Part shown: piece after piece, positions 1-8,502 of the stretch | How the letters are laid out: each line of letters begins with the position of its first letter | Position numbering within the stretch: the stretch's first letter is position 1 | From: Legionella quinlivanii | GTDB lineage: Bacteria > Pseudomonadota > Gammaproteobacteria > Legionellales > Legionellaceae | DNA length: 64,000 bases | Reading direction: 5' to 3' | Assembly (NCBI RefSeq): GCF_003265995.1 | Contig: NZ_MVJN01000008.1 | Coordinates: 124,001-188,000 of the forward strand | The notes under the pieces: model-generated | The model's database searches: none | Told to the model about the DNA's origin: nothing | Seen by the model: only the letters and a program-made list of their open reading frames with translations | Position numbers and translations under genes: made by a program

Positions 1-468
1 ATCTGACGTAATTCATTCTTACTTATGGCAAAAAGCCAGGCATTGACTTAATGGCATTTACTTAAGTCTCCGTCCCTCACTTGTCCGAGGGATCTCCTCA
101 TTTTTTCATTTAAAAATACGTACCTTATCAGGTCAAACTGACTTTAAATAGTGTCGTTTCCGCGTAGGCGGAAATCCATCTTGCAAACAAAGTTAGGAAT
201 TACCTTGAGAAATAGATTCCCGCCTTCGCGGGAAAGACACGATAATAGAGCTATTTGAGCTAATGTTAAGTCATCCGCTGACTATATAAAAAAGGAGGGG
301 AGCCCTCGGTTTGTCCGAGGGACGTAGGTAAATATCTTAACTAAAAGATTCCAAAAACAAAATCTGATCACCATTCAATCGCTTTGTATTAAATTATCCA
401 TGAATATCTCATTTTAAGCTAAACTAAGCATAAATATGTCAATGCTTAATTGAAATGGTTCACTCGCA
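1..468. other. Intergenic region with hairpins and a REP-like element
   Basis: No convincing gene is seen here. The stretch holds two short hairpins built on the same CCCTC/GAGGG theme (about 72-93 and 303-322) and a 90-bp inverted-repeat element annotated separately at 151-240. The hairpins lack clear T tracts, so I do not call them terminators with confidence. Confidence 0.5.
151..240. repeat. REP-like palindromic element, copy 1
   Basis: Two arms of about 29 bp (151-179 and 212-240) are imperfect reverse complements. They are built on the core CCGCG-AAGGCGG, with about 32 bp between them. The same arms, in the same inverted arrangement, recur at 60953-61039. This is the organisation of bacterial REP/BIME or MITE-like dispersed elements. 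Copy 1 has diverged more than copy 2. Confidence 0.75.
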
Positions 469-2019
469 ATGGAAGAAAAAAGAGAAATTAAGGAAAATAA
501 TGGAATGCCATTCTGGCTGCAGTATGCGGATTTATATCTCAATCCTGAGTTTTTTAAACGGGGGCTATTAGTCGTTACACCGCACACGGAGGATGAATTC
601 GTTTCCCGGGAAGCGCAGAGTTTCGTAATCAACAATCGTGAATTTTGTTTTCACCAGGAACAAAACGATAAAAGCTTACCCAGCCCGAACGCCCGTGCTG
701 TTAAAAAAACCCAGGCCTTATTGGCAGCACTAACCCATACCTCAGGCTCGCAGAACCTTTTGCCACTGCCTGAGAAACCCGCTGTGCTGTTTAATAAACA
801 ACGACGGGATGAAATATTTTTACCCCTTCTTTTTAAAAATCAGCAAGAAACCTTTGGCACCTATGTTTATCCCTGGTTAGGTAAGTCATCCTCTCCTTTT
901 CAGCAATTTAATGGGTTTAGTCAATTTGTTACAGCCGGATGTATGTTTGGAGCCAGCCTTCGGGCTGTGCCCGATAAAGGAGAAGAAATTGAGCTGATCA
1001 ATCATCAGATTCGCCTGGAGCCTGGTGCTACGATTACCGCGGTTCGCCATGATAACCCTCTGGATAACGCCCAGGATAAGACCAGTAATCCCTTTGAGCT
1101 AATATTGTTAAATGAGTTCGAGAAGAACTGTCTGTTAATGAAATCACTCGCCAAGCCCAATGCAGATATTACAATACATTATCATTTGCCTGTTTATGAT
1201 TATCTTTTATTTGGAATCAAACTCTCCTTGCATCACCAAATTACCGATCAAGCCTTTGGCGAATTCATTAAACTGATTTTGGAACGAAAAACTTTTTACC
1301 AGAAACAGCTGAGCCAAGTCGCCTCTCGGCAAGGAATCAAAGTTATTTTTCAATCTCCGTTTGACAACCTTTTGCAGGAATTAAACTCAGAGAATCCATC
1401 GGCCTCACTATCCAGCCAATTAAGTCTAAGTCGTTTTTTTGCCACTCAAAACCCGTATGAAAGAGAAAAATCATTCGTTAAACTATGCCTGAATCGCTTA
1501 GCTGAAAATGAAATAAATCCTTTACATAAACAAGTCTGGCAAGATGCTTTAAAAGCCCAGGAAACACTGCCAGAGACATTAGAAGATCTCTTCAAATTAG
1601 CCAATGCAGTGTTTATTGCGGCATCTGCCAGGAATCAAAAACCCTATGAAACCTGTTCTTTGCTTCCATTATCCGAAAAACAAATCCAGTTACATTATGA
1701 AACCTTGCATACTCAATTCGAGAAACACTTTCAGAAAGACCAGAATCCCTATTCTCCTGCTGTTAATATAACCGGTATGGAACCGGTGATAACCTACTCG
1801 CCAAACACCAAAGGTTTACTGTTTTATTTCGCCTGCTGCCTGCAAACCTTATCTGGTTTAATCTCTAATCAGAAACTCGCCCATCATGCCTCTCGCAATC
1901 TCGGCTTTTTCGCACAATCCGCATCCAACAGCCCCAAAGAAAAAACCACCGACGAGTTATCTGGCCCCCTGGACTTGCAATCACTGCTCCCCGAAGCAAA
2001 ACCAGTTTTGAAACACTAA
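469..2019 (+). CDS. Hypothetical protein (516 aa), unknown function
   Basis: This is a long uninterrupted reading frame of 516 codons with ordinary codon use. I see no signal peptide, no clear transmembrane segment and no motif I can assign. It is rich in Gln, Asn, Phe and Leu and reads as a soluble, mostly helical protein. The ATG at 469 lacks a good ribosome binding site. An in-frame ATG at 505 has AAGGAA about ten bases upstream and could be the real start, giving 504 aa. It sits 34 bp before the histidine kinase gene on the same strand and could be cotranscribed with it. A host-directed Legionella protein is possible but unsupported. Confidence 0.6.
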   Translation: MEEKREIKENNGMPFWLQYADLYLNPEFFKRGLLVVTPHTEDEFVSREAQSFVINNREFCFHQEQNDKSLPSPNARAVKKTQALLAALTHTSGSQNLLPLPEKPAVLFNKQRRDEIFLPLLFKNQQETFGTYVYPWLGKSSSPFQQFNGFSQFVTAGCMFGASLRAVPDKGEEIELINHQIRLEPGATITAVRHDNPLDNAQDKTSNPFELILLNEFEKNCLLMKSLAKPNADITIHYHLPVYDYLLFGIKLSLHHQITDQAFGEFIKLILERKTFYQKQLSQVASRQGIKVIFQSPFDNLLQELNSENPSASLSSQLSLSRFFATQNPYEREKSFVKLCLNRLAENEINPLHKQVWQDALKAQETLPETLEDLFKLANAVFIAASARNQKPYETCSLLPLSEKQIQLHYETLHTQFEKHFQKDQNPYSPAVNITGMEPVITYSPNTKGLLFYFACCLQTLSGLISNQKLAHHASRNLGFFAQSASNSPKEKTTDELSGPLDLQSLLPEAKPVLKH

Positions 2020-2053
2020 AATTGAGATAAGAGATTGATAAAAGGACCTGCTG

Positions 2054-4201
2054 ATGAAAAATTCAAGTATTAGCCCTGAAACGCAACTAGGTGAGATAGA
2101 GCAACTCTTAAGCATTGACCATCGCCAGAATCATAGCGTTGAAGAAGTTCTTGAAAAAGTCATCCGTTATTATGAAACCATTATCGGCTGCATGCCAGGC
2201 AACGTGTATTGGCTTGATAAAGAGGGACGCGCAGTGGGCTGTAACAAGAATGTTTTAAACATGTTCGGCTTAAACTCTATTGATGAATTCAAAGGCTTGA
2301 GTTTCGATGAAATGCGCACCATCGGACGATGGAGTGATGATGCAGCTCAATCTTTTAAAAAGGACACACTTGAAGTCATTGCCACAGGCCTTCCCAAATT
2401 AAACATTGAGGAACCACCCATTCCCCATAGCGATGGACGTATTATTCATTTTCTAACCCATCGGGTTCCGCTTTTTGATGACAAAAAAGAAATCATTGGC
2501 GTGGTTGGGATTTCAATTGATATCACTGAGCGAAAACAATTGGAGCAGGCACTTAAGGAAGCCAAAGAACGTGCGGAAGCCGCCAATCAATCTAAAAATG
2601 AGTTTATGGAAAATATGCGGCATGACATTCGCACCCCATTGACTGGCATTGTAGGCTTTGCGGACCTGTTGAAGATGGAGCCTGATTCTAATAATGTTCA
2701 GGAGTATGCGGAGAATTTGGTCGCTTCCAGCCACGCTCTATTAGAGCTGCTCGATGAAGTCCTTGAAGCCATTCGCGTGAGTTCAGGCGAAATTCCCAAA
2801 CTTAAGAAAAAGTTCAATCTTTTTGAGGTCCTGGAGCATGTGATTAGATTAAATCGTGCCAAAGCTGCACAGAAAAAATTGTCTCTTTCCATGCATTTTG
2901 ATTCATCCCTGCCAAAATATGTGATTGGTGATAAGGTGCGGCTTCACCGAGTCGCCCTGGAGCTATTGGCTAATGCCTTGAATTTCACAGATAAGGGTTT
3001 TGTCAAACTGTCAGTCTGCCTTGCCAAATGCGACGAACAGAAACTGGTCATTAAACTCACCGTCGAAGATTCCGGGATAGGTATTCCCAAGGATAAGCAG
3101 GAAGAAATTTATGTGCAATTCAAGCGGCTTACCCCATCCTATCAGGGGATCTATAAGGGAGCTGGCCTTGGTTTGGCCGTGGTGAAGCAATTCATTGATG
3201 AACTCAATGGCGAAATTTATGTAGAAAGTGAACCTCTGAAAGGCACCTGTTTCACCTGCTTCATCCCTCTGCAAAAGCCCCTTCTGGAGGATGAATTTGG
3301 GGTGGATAGTACATTGGGCGCAACGATTGTTAGTGCCAATGAAACGACTTATGCTCAGCAAATAAAACCTGCCGTTACTACTAACCATCGTTTTCGCGTT
3401 CTGGTTGTGGAAGACAATGCCATTGCACAGACGGCTGCCCGCTCCATTTTATCAAAATTAAACTGCGAGGCAGAAATTGCAGAGTCAGGAAGAGCGGCGA
3501 TCGATCTCTGGAAGAATGACCATTATGATGTGATTTTAATGGACATTGGCTTACCAGATCTGGATGGTTATGAAGTAACTCATCAAATCCGTGTCCAGGA
3601 ATTAGCAAAAAAAACACATGTCCCGATCATTGCACTAACCGCCCATGTGGGTGATGAAAGCAAAAAACGCTGTATTGAGGCCGGCATGAATGCGGTACTT
3701 AGCAAACCTCTGACGATAAAAAACTGTGAGGATATGCTGGACACATTCATTCCTGGCCGCAGGTCAAAAGCAGAGGATTTAGCAGAAAAGAAAAATAATA
3801 TATCAACGCTTAACCCACAAGAACATTGGTTTCAGCTTTCCGACTTCCCTCTGTTAGATATTGAGGAAGGATTAAAGACCTTAAACGATGTTGACAGTCT
3901 CTCTGAAATGCTTAAGTTCATGCTGTCTGAATCCCTGCCAGTCGATACCGAGCAATTGATACTTGCTCATCAGCAAGGAAACTGGGATAAAACTCAGCAG
4001 CTGATACACAAGATAAAAGGCGGTGCTGTGTATGTCGGCACAACCCAACTAAAAATGGCCTGTCAATACTTTGACCAATATTGGAAATCAGGAGAGCGTG
4101 AGTTATTAGAGCCGCTGTATCAGCATGTACTCACTATTATTGAAAACAGCAAGGATGCCATTTCTGATTGGCTAAACAAGAATTATTTACCAAACACCTG
4201 A
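2054..4201 (+). CDS. Cytoplasmic hybrid sensor histidine kinase (PAS-HisKA-HATPase-REC-Hpt)
   Basis: The 715-aa protein has a full multistep phosphorelay architecture. A PAS domain spans about residues 40-160, ending in the typical DITERK linker. A HisKA helix carries the phosphorylated His190 in MRHDIRTPLTG. A HATPase domain follows, with DSGIGIP at 339 and a GAGLGLAVV G-box near 369. A receiver domain has acidic residues at 453-454, phospho-acceptor Asp497 in LMDIGLPDLDG and Lys551. A C-terminal Hpt domain has His652 in HKIKGG. There is no transmembrane segment, so the PAS domain probably senses an intracellular cue such as redox state or a ligand. The order matches ArcB/TorS-like hybrids. 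No response regulator gene is adjacent, so the output partner is unknown. RBS AAGGAC lies about eight bases before the ATG. Confidence 0.92.
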   Translation: MKNSSISPETQLGEIEQLLSIDHRQNHSVEEVLEKVIRYYETIIGCMPGNVYWLDKEGRAVGCNKNVLNMFGLNSIDEFKGLSFDEMRTIGRWSDDAAQSFKKDTLEVIATGLPKLNIEEPPIPHSDGRIIHFLTHRVPLFDDKKEIIGVVGISIDITERKQLEQALKEAKERAEAANQSKNEFMENMRHDIRTPLTGIVGFADLLKMEPDSNNVQEYAENLVASSHALLELLDEVLEAIRVSSGEIPKLKKKFNLFEVLEHVIRLNRAKAAQKKLSLSMHFDSSLPKYVIGDKVRLHRVALELLANALNFTDKGFVKLSVCLAKCDEQKLVIKLTVEDSGIGIPKDKQEEIYVQFKRLTPSYQGIYKGAGLGLAVVKQFIDELNGEIYVESEPLKGTCFTCFIPLQKPLLEDEFGVDSTLGATIVSANETTYAQQIKPAVTTNHRFRVLVVEDNAIAQTAARSILSKLNCEAEIAESGRAAIDLWKNDHYDVILMDIGLPDLDGYEVTHQIRVQELAKKTHVPIIALTAHVGDESKKRCIEAGMNAVLSKPLTIKNCEDMLDTFIPGRRSKAEDLAEKKNNISTLNPQEHWFQLSDFPLLDIEEGLKTLNDVDSLSEMLKFMLSESLPVDTEQLILAHQQGNWDKTQQLIHKIKGGAVYVGTTQLKMACQYFDQYWKSGERELLEPLYQHVLTIIENSKDAISDWLNKNYLPNT

Positions 4202-4319
4202 CCCTGCAACTAGAAAACCAGCGCATTGCAATCCATTTACGATGGAATACTTCCATGATACTTTTTAATGTGGCCAGATGCAGGATGCGTTTGACCCAAT
4301 TGATTGAGTTATTGAACTT

Positions 4320-5177
4320 ATGAATGTTTACAATATACAGCCTGAAAAGCGGCCATACCTGGGCTTCGGTTTAGGCTTGCGAACGCAACATTATGAAGAC
4401 ATATTGAATTATTTACCTGACATAGACTGGTTTGAAATCATCAGCGAGAATTATCTCATTCCAGGTGGAAAGCCTTTGTATTATCTTGACAAAATTCGCG
4501 AACATTATCCTATGGTTATGCATGGAGTCTCTCTGTCATTAGGCAGCAGCGATCCCATTCAGTGGGATTATCTTAAACAAGTGAAGGAGCTGGCTTCCCG
4601 CATTGAACCAGTCTGGATATCCGACCATCTTTGCTGGACAGGCGTGAATGGTTTGAATATGCACGATTTGCTGCCTGTACCCTATACGAAAGAAATAATT
4701 TTACATATCGTGTCACGACTGACACAGATTCAGGATTACCTGAAGAAACCATTTCTAATAGAAAATGTCTCCAGTTATCTTGGTTATAAGCAATCAGAGA
4801 TGACAGAATGGGAGTTTATCACCAGTATCCTGAGACAATCCGGTTGTTATATGTTGCTCGATGTGAATAATGTCTATGTGAGTGCGGTGAATCATGGTTT
4901 TGACCCCATGGATTATTTGAACGCACTGCCGCCGGAGAAAATCATGCAAATTCATTTAGCCGGGCATTCAAACTGCGGCAATTATCAGATAGATACCCAC
5001 GATGCATCCGTAATTGACCCGGTCTGGGAACTATACGAAAAAGCCGTGCAACGATTTGGCTCGGTATCAACCATGATTGAGCGTGATAACCATATCCCAC
5101 CATTAGCAGATTTATTGACCGAGCTTGGGAAGGCCAGAGAGATTGCCAGCCTTGCTATGCAGGAGCTTTGCTCATGA
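4320..5177 (+). CDS. bufB: MNIO family enzyme (DUF692), BufB-type
   Basis: The 285-aa protein is of usual size for multinuclear non-heme iron oxygenases (DUF692, TIM-barrel fold). Family signatures are visible: GFGLGLRTQHYEDIL at the N-terminus, WFEIISENYL, MVMHGVSLSLG, the SDHLCWTG segment, FLIENVSSYLGY, LLDVNNVYVSA and the IHLAGHS metal-ligand segment. Characterised relatives (BufB, MbnB, TglH) oxidise cysteines of a peptide precursor using an iron cluster. Here the enzyme is the first gene of a tight operon with its DUF2063 partner (4-bp ATGA overlap) and a four-cysteine DUF2282 precursor two genes downstream. The substrate is therefore almost certainly that precursor. The 118-bp spacer before it presumably holds the promoter, but I see no confident boxes. 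Confidence 0.9.
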   Translation: MNVYNIQPEKRPYLGFGLGLRTQHYEDILNYLPDIDWFEIISENYLIPGGKPLYYLDKIREHYPMVMHGVSLSLGSSDPIQWDYLKQVKELASRIEPVWISDHLCWTGVNGLNMHDLLPVPYTKEIILHIVSRLTQIQDYLKKPFLIENVSSYLGYKQSEMTEWEFITSILRQSGCYMLLDVNNVYVSAVNHGFDPMDYLNALPPEKIMQIHLAGHSNCGNYQIDTHDASVIDPVWELYEKAVQRFGSVSTMIERDNHIPPLADLLTELGKAREIASLAMQELCS

Positions 5178-5947
5178 CTAACTGGGAACAATTACAACGT
5201 GATTTCCAGAATTATTTACATTTTGGGGATTTGGACATTGAAGAGGCGATTGTGAATGCCCCGCTTGCATCCGCGAAGACCCGTCTGCAGATATATCGTG
5301 ATGCCTATCAGGCACGCCTGGAAGAGGCAATGGCCAGCAACTTCCCTCATCTTAAGACTTGTTTAGGGAATGAGGTCTTCCATCAAATGTCCCTGGATTA
5401 TCTGGCCTCTTACCCATCTACCTATCGTTCGATTCGCTGGTATGGGGATAAACTGGCGTCTTTTTTAGCGAGTTATTATCGAGAACCGTTTATCGCCGAA
5501 CTTGCGCAATTCGAATGGAATATGACGCTTGCCTTCGATGCTGCAGAGAGCCCTGTATTTCAGTTAGATCAGATGGCAGCGATTCCAGCCGAATTATGGG
5601 AAAGCATGATACTGAAAGCCCATCCTTCACTAAACCGCATGAATTTTTCATGGAATGTGGTTGACCTCTGGGAAGCATTGGCTAATGGTCAGAAGCTCCC
5701 GACAATGAACAAGAGCCTTAAGCCCTCGCCCTGGGTATTGTGGCGCCATGAATATATGAATCGCTTTTATTTACTGGCAGATGATGAAGCCTGGGCTCTT
5801 GACAATACATTACAGGGATTATCGTTCGGGGAACTCTGTGAAGGTTTATGCCAATGGCATGAGGAAGATGCAGTTGGCATGCGAGCTGCTTCTCTTTTAA
5901 AAAGCTGGATTCAGTCAGGATTTATTACCGATATTTCATTTCAATAA
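5174..5947 (+). CDS. bufC: MNIO partner protein (DUF2063 family), BufC-type
   Basis: I chose the ATG at 5174, which overlaps the upstream stop as ATGA and has AGGAG at 5161-5165. A TTG two codons earlier is less likely. The 257-aa product matches the DUF2063 (BufC/HvfC-like) family. Its N-terminal helical domain, around LQIYRDAYQARLEEAMASNFPHL, is the part that in known systems binds the precursor peptide and delivers it to the MNIO enzyme. The C-terminal half is the less conserved domain typical of the family. Translational coupling to the enzyme gene supports a one-to-one complex. No transmembrane segment is seen, so it should act in the cytoplasm before precursor export. Confidence 0.88.
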   Translation: MTNWEQLQRDFQNYLHFGDLDIEEAIVNAPLASAKTRLQIYRDAYQARLEEAMASNFPHLKTCLGNEVFHQMSLDYLASYPSTYRSIRWYGDKLASFLASYYREPFIAELAQFEWNMTLAFDAAESPVFQLDQMAAIPAELWESMILKAHPSLNRMNFSWNVVDLWEALANGQKLPTMNKSLKPSPWVLWRHEYMNRFYLLADDEAWALDNTLQGLSFGELCEGLCQWHEEDAVGMRAASLLKSWIQSGFITDISFQ

Positions 5948-5961
5948 TAAGGATATTTACA

Positions 5962-6246
5962 ATGATTAAAAAAGACAAGCTTGTTCAATCAGCAATTACA
6001 GCTTTTTTAGTGCTGTCTTCCAGCCATTGCGCCATTGCAGCCTCAGATAACACAGACTCAGGGTCTAATGAAAAATGCTATGGCATTGTAAAAGCAGGTA
6101 TGAATGATTGCTCTACAGCAACCTCCTCTTGTGCAGGATCTGCCACCAAGGATAGTCAACCCGACGCATTCGTATTTATGCCCAAAGGTCTCTGTGACAA
6201 ATTGGTGGGCGGGAGCCTTAAATCAGAAACAAAACCAGCTAGTTAG
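5962..6246 (+). CDS. bufA: Bufferin-type RiPP precursor (DUF2282), BufA1-like
   Basis: This is a 94-aa secreted peptide. It has a Sec signal peptide with positive start MIKKDK, a hydrophobic core and probable cleavage after the AIA near residue 27. The mature part carries four cysteines in EKCYGIVKAGMNDC, SSCAG and GLCDKL, the spacing of the DUF2282/BufA1 family. In studied bufferins, MNIO enzymes modify the central cysteines and the product binds copper in the periplasm. Precursors often precede the enzyme gene; here the order is enzyme-partner-precursor. Only 14 bp separates it from the partner gene, with AAGGA at 5949-5953 as ribosome binding site. Modification and copper binding are inferred from family knowledge. 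Confidence 0.88.
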   Translation: MIKKDKLVQSAITAFLVLSSSHCAIAASDNTDSGSNEKCYGIVKAGMNDCSTATSSCAGSATKDSQPDAFVFMPKGLCDKLVGGSLKSETKPAS

Positions 6247-6288
6247 ATGCAGGCGTTTTTGTCAAAATAAGAATAATCAAGGGAGTTA

Positions 6289-6909
6289 ATGATGATAATA
6301 ACGGTTCTCTTTCGCCAGTTACTGGTGATGATGATAGCATTGCTAGCCTGCTTTCCCCTTCATGCGGCAGAAAAATGGACACTCGATAATCAGCATAGCT
6401 ATGTTTTATGGCGAATTAAACATTTAGGTTTTTCTACCCAGACAGGCAAATGGTATGTGAACGGATCTGTGATTCTGGATAAAGAGAATCCTCAGAACAG
6501 TAAAGTTGAAGCCACAATTGATGTCGCCAAATTTATTACTGGAATACCGGAATTAGATAAGCATCTGCAGGGCCAATTATTTTTTGATGTGAAACGTTAC
6601 CCCACAGCCACTTTTGTTAGCGACAAGGTGGAAATGACGGGTAAGAATAGCGCTAATGTGCATGGAATACTCACAGTGCGCGGGGTGAGCAAGCCAATAA
6701 CGCTGGCTGTTACGCTTAATAAGGTTGGAAAAAACCCTATTAATGATCGAATGACTGCCGGTTTTGTCGCGACCACTGAATTGAAACGCTCAGATTTTGG
6801 TATCAAAACCTTATTACCTGATCTGGGTGATGATGTCAGCATTGAAATTGGTGCAGAAGCCTATCAGCCTGATAGTTCGGGGGATAACAATGCTACTCAA
6901 AAACAGTAA
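6289..6909 (+). CDS. YceI family periplasmic protein 1
   Basis: The 206-aa protein has a signal peptide (hydrophobic core LLVMMIALLACFPLHAAE) and a YceI-like lipocalin fold. Diagnostic segments are WTLDNQHSYVLWRIKHLGFS, FDVKRYPTATFVS, HGILTVRGVSKPITLAV and RSDFGI. YceI proteins bind isoprenoid lipids or quinones in the periplasm and are often paired with cytochrome b561. That is the case here: the b561 gene starts inside the last 20 bp of this gene. GGGAG at 6281-6285 serves the ATG at 6289; a second ATG follows immediately. The C-terminal tail after SIEIGAEAY is low-complexity. Confidence 0.88.
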   Translation: MMIITVLFRQLLVMMIALLACFPLHAAEKWTLDNQHSYVLWRIKHLGFSTQTGKWYVNGSVILDKENPQNSKVEATIDVAKFITGIPELDKHLQGQLFFDVKRYPTATFVSDKVEMTGKNSANVHGILTVRGVSKPITLAVTLNKVGKNPINDRMTAGFVATTELKRSDFGIKTLLPDLGDDVSIEIGAEAYQPDSSGDNNATQKQ

Positions 6910-7423
6910 CAATCATTTTGGACTGGTTGCTATTTTGTTGCATTGGATTATGGCGATTTTAATCATAGGCTTGCTGATCATGGGTATTTATATGGTAGAG
7001 CTGCCTATCAGCCTGCAAAAACTGAAACTCTATGGTTGGCATAAAGAATACGGCTTATTGGCGCTCGCTTTGGTGATAGTCAGATTGTGCTGGCGGATAA
7101 TCAATATTAGTCCTGAACTATCATTACCGCGATATGAAATTATTGCAGCGCGGCTTGTGCACTGGGCTTTTTATGGCTTCATGTTCGCTATGCCCATTAC
7201 CGGCTGGCTTATTACTTCCGCAGCCGGCTTGCCTGCTTCATTTTTTGGCTTATTTACTTTACCGAATCTCATTGCGCCTGATGAAGAACAGCGGCAGTTC
7301 TATGAGCTTGTTCATGAGTGGCTGGGGTATGGATTGATTGTGACGATCCTTCTTCATGCCAGTGCTGCTTTAAAGCATCATTTTATCAATCGGGACAATA
7401 TCTTAAGGAGGATGATTTCATGA
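6890..7423 (+). CDS. Cytochrome b561 family membrane protein
   Basis: I place the start at the ATG at 6890, giving 177 aa and a 20-bp overlap with the YceI gene. A longer frame from 6797 lacks a ribosome binding site and adds a polar segment unlike the family. Four hydrophobic helices are visible, with candidate haem-ligand histidines in FGLVAILLHWIMA, YGWHKEYG, ARLVHWAFYG and ILLHASAALKHH. This is the four-helix di-haem b561 pattern. The protein would pass electrons between quinol and a periplasmic acceptor. Lying between two YceI genes and next to a bufferin cassette, it may keep copper or a thiol product in a given redox state, which is inference. Confidence 0.88.
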   Translation: MLLKNSNNHFGLVAILLHWIMAILIIGLLIMGIYMVELPISLQKLKLYGWHKEYGLLALALVIVRLCWRIINISPELSLPRYEIIAARLVHWAFYGFMFAMPITGWLITSAAGLPASFFGLFTLPNLIAPDEEQRQFYELVHEWLGYGLIVTILLHASAALKHHFINRDNILRRMIS

Positions 7424-7989
7424 TTATTGAAAAAAGGAAGTGGCCATGGCTTTGTTTGGCTATGATACCTCTGTCAGTAAAGGCAGCCCCGCCTTCCTGG
7501 GAGATTGTTCCGGCTGAAAGTCAGTTGATCTTTACCGCTACTCAGAATGGAGCGCCAGTTTCAGGGGAATTCAAGCATTTTTCCGGCACAATCCTGGTTG
7601 ACCCTGCTGACTTAAAAAATAGCAGCATTGACATTATTGTCGATATTAGCTCCATCAGTGCTTCCTATGCTGAATTAAAAGCGACATTGATTACTCCGGA
7701 TTGGTTTAATGCCAAGCTTTTCCCAAAGGCTGAGTTTAAATCCACCCAAATTGAGAAAACAGGTGAAAACGCTTATCAGGCAAAAGGAATGTTGACCATT
7801 CGCGATAAAACACAGCCGGTTGTCTTATCGTTTACAGGAGAGCAGCCTAATCCTGACAAGGGGGTTGTTAATGGAAGCACTGGAATTAAACGAATCGCTT
7901 TTGGAGTAGGACAGGGCGAGTGGTCAAGCACCGATGAAGTAAAGGACGAAGTAACTATTAATTTCAAAGTGACTGCAATTAAAAAATAG
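7420..7989 (+). CDS. YceI family periplasmic protein 2
   Basis: The ATG at 7420 overlaps the b561 stop as ATGA and has a strong AAGGAGG at 7405-7411. The 189-aa product is therefore preferred over the longer frame from 7318. A signal peptide ends near VKAAP. The YceI fold shows in WEIVPAESQLIFTATQNG, ISASYAELKATL, WFNAKLFPKAEFKS, AKGMLTIRDKTQPVVL and KRIAFGVGQGEW. It is clearly diverged from the first YceI of the operon and belongs to the subgroup usually found beside cytochrome b561. Two different YceI proteins flanking one b561 suggests that they are not redundant. Confidence 0.87.
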   Translation: MIIEKRKWPWLCLAMIPLSVKAAPPSWEIVPAESQLIFTATQNGAPVSGEFKHFSGTILVDPADLKNSSIDIIVDISSISASYAELKATLITPDWFNAKLFPKAEFKSTQIEKTGENAYQAKGMLTIRDKTQPVVLSFTGEQPNPDKGVVNGSTGIKRIAFGVGQGEWSSTDEVKDEVTINFKVTAIKK

Positions 7990-8006
7990 AATGACAGGAG
8001 TTTATT

Positions 8007-8462
8007 ATGCGACTTTTCAAAACCCGATTGCTGGGTGTTTTGCTATCTTTTTTTGTAGTGCAATCTGCCGCCTTTTCTGAAGCCGCTGATTTTGGCGTGG
8101 CAGTGCAAGGCTATGATGTAGTAGGGTATTTTACGGATAAAAAGCCTGTCAAAGGTAATGGCGATCATGTGGTCTTCTATGATGGATTGAACTACTTGTT
8201 TGCCAGTGATGAGCATAAGAAAATGTTTAGTAAAAATCCTGAAAAATACCTGCCTCAATATGGCGGTTGGTGTGCTTTTGGTACTTCGGTGGGCAAAAAA
8301 ATACCCAGCGATCCCCTGGCTTGGGCCATCGTTGACGGAAAGCTTTATTTGAATCTTAATACAAGGGTACAGGGGATCTGGAGTAAAAATACTAAAGATT
8401 ATATAAATAAAGCGGATAATAATTGGCTAAAGATTAAAGACAAAGATCCTTCATCGCTTTAA
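8007..8462 (+). CDS. YHS domain-containing secreted protein
   Basis: The 151-aa protein has an N-terminal signal peptide (LLGVLLSFFVVQSAAFSEA) followed by a YHS-like domain: VQGYDVVGYF, YDGLNYLFASDEHKKMF, NPEKYLPQYGGWCAFGTS. Short YHS domains occur in metal-handling proteins, including copper-transporting ATPases and heavy-metal sensors. A periplasmic stand-alone form at the end of a bufferin operon fits a metal-related role, but this is inference. CAGGAG at 7995-8000 precedes the ATG. The hairpin at 8469-8493 follows directly and probably ends the operon. Confidence 0.82.
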   Translation: MRLFKTRLLGVLLSFFVVQSAAFSEAADFGVAVQGYDVVGYFTDKKPVKGNGDHVVFYDGLNYLFASDEHKKMFSKNPEKYLPQYGGWCAFGTSVGKKIPSDPLAWAIVDGKLYLNLNTRVQGIWSKNTKDYINKADNNWLKIKDKDPSSL

Positions 8463-8468
8463 GTTTTC

Positions 8469-8493
8469 AAGGGGAGATGTGTGCACTCCCCTT
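8469..8493. terminator. Hairpin between convergent genes
   Basis: A perfect 8-bp stem, AAGGGGAG/CTCCCCTT, has a 9-nt loop and lies just after the YHS stop and just before the stop of the opposing cytochrome gene. It lacks a strong T tract on either side, but its position suits a bidirectional terminator. Confidence 0.6.
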
Positions 8494-8502
8494 CAATTAA
8501 TG

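Noticed and set aside
469-2019. Cyclodipeptide synthase assignment for the first gene
   Set aside because: I considered it but could not find the family's conserved catalytic segments; the protein is left unassigned.
6104-6289. Frame overlapping the bufferin precursor
   Set aside because: It lies in another frame of the DUF2282 gene and lacks its own start signals; the precursor has a clear signal peptide and cysteine pattern.
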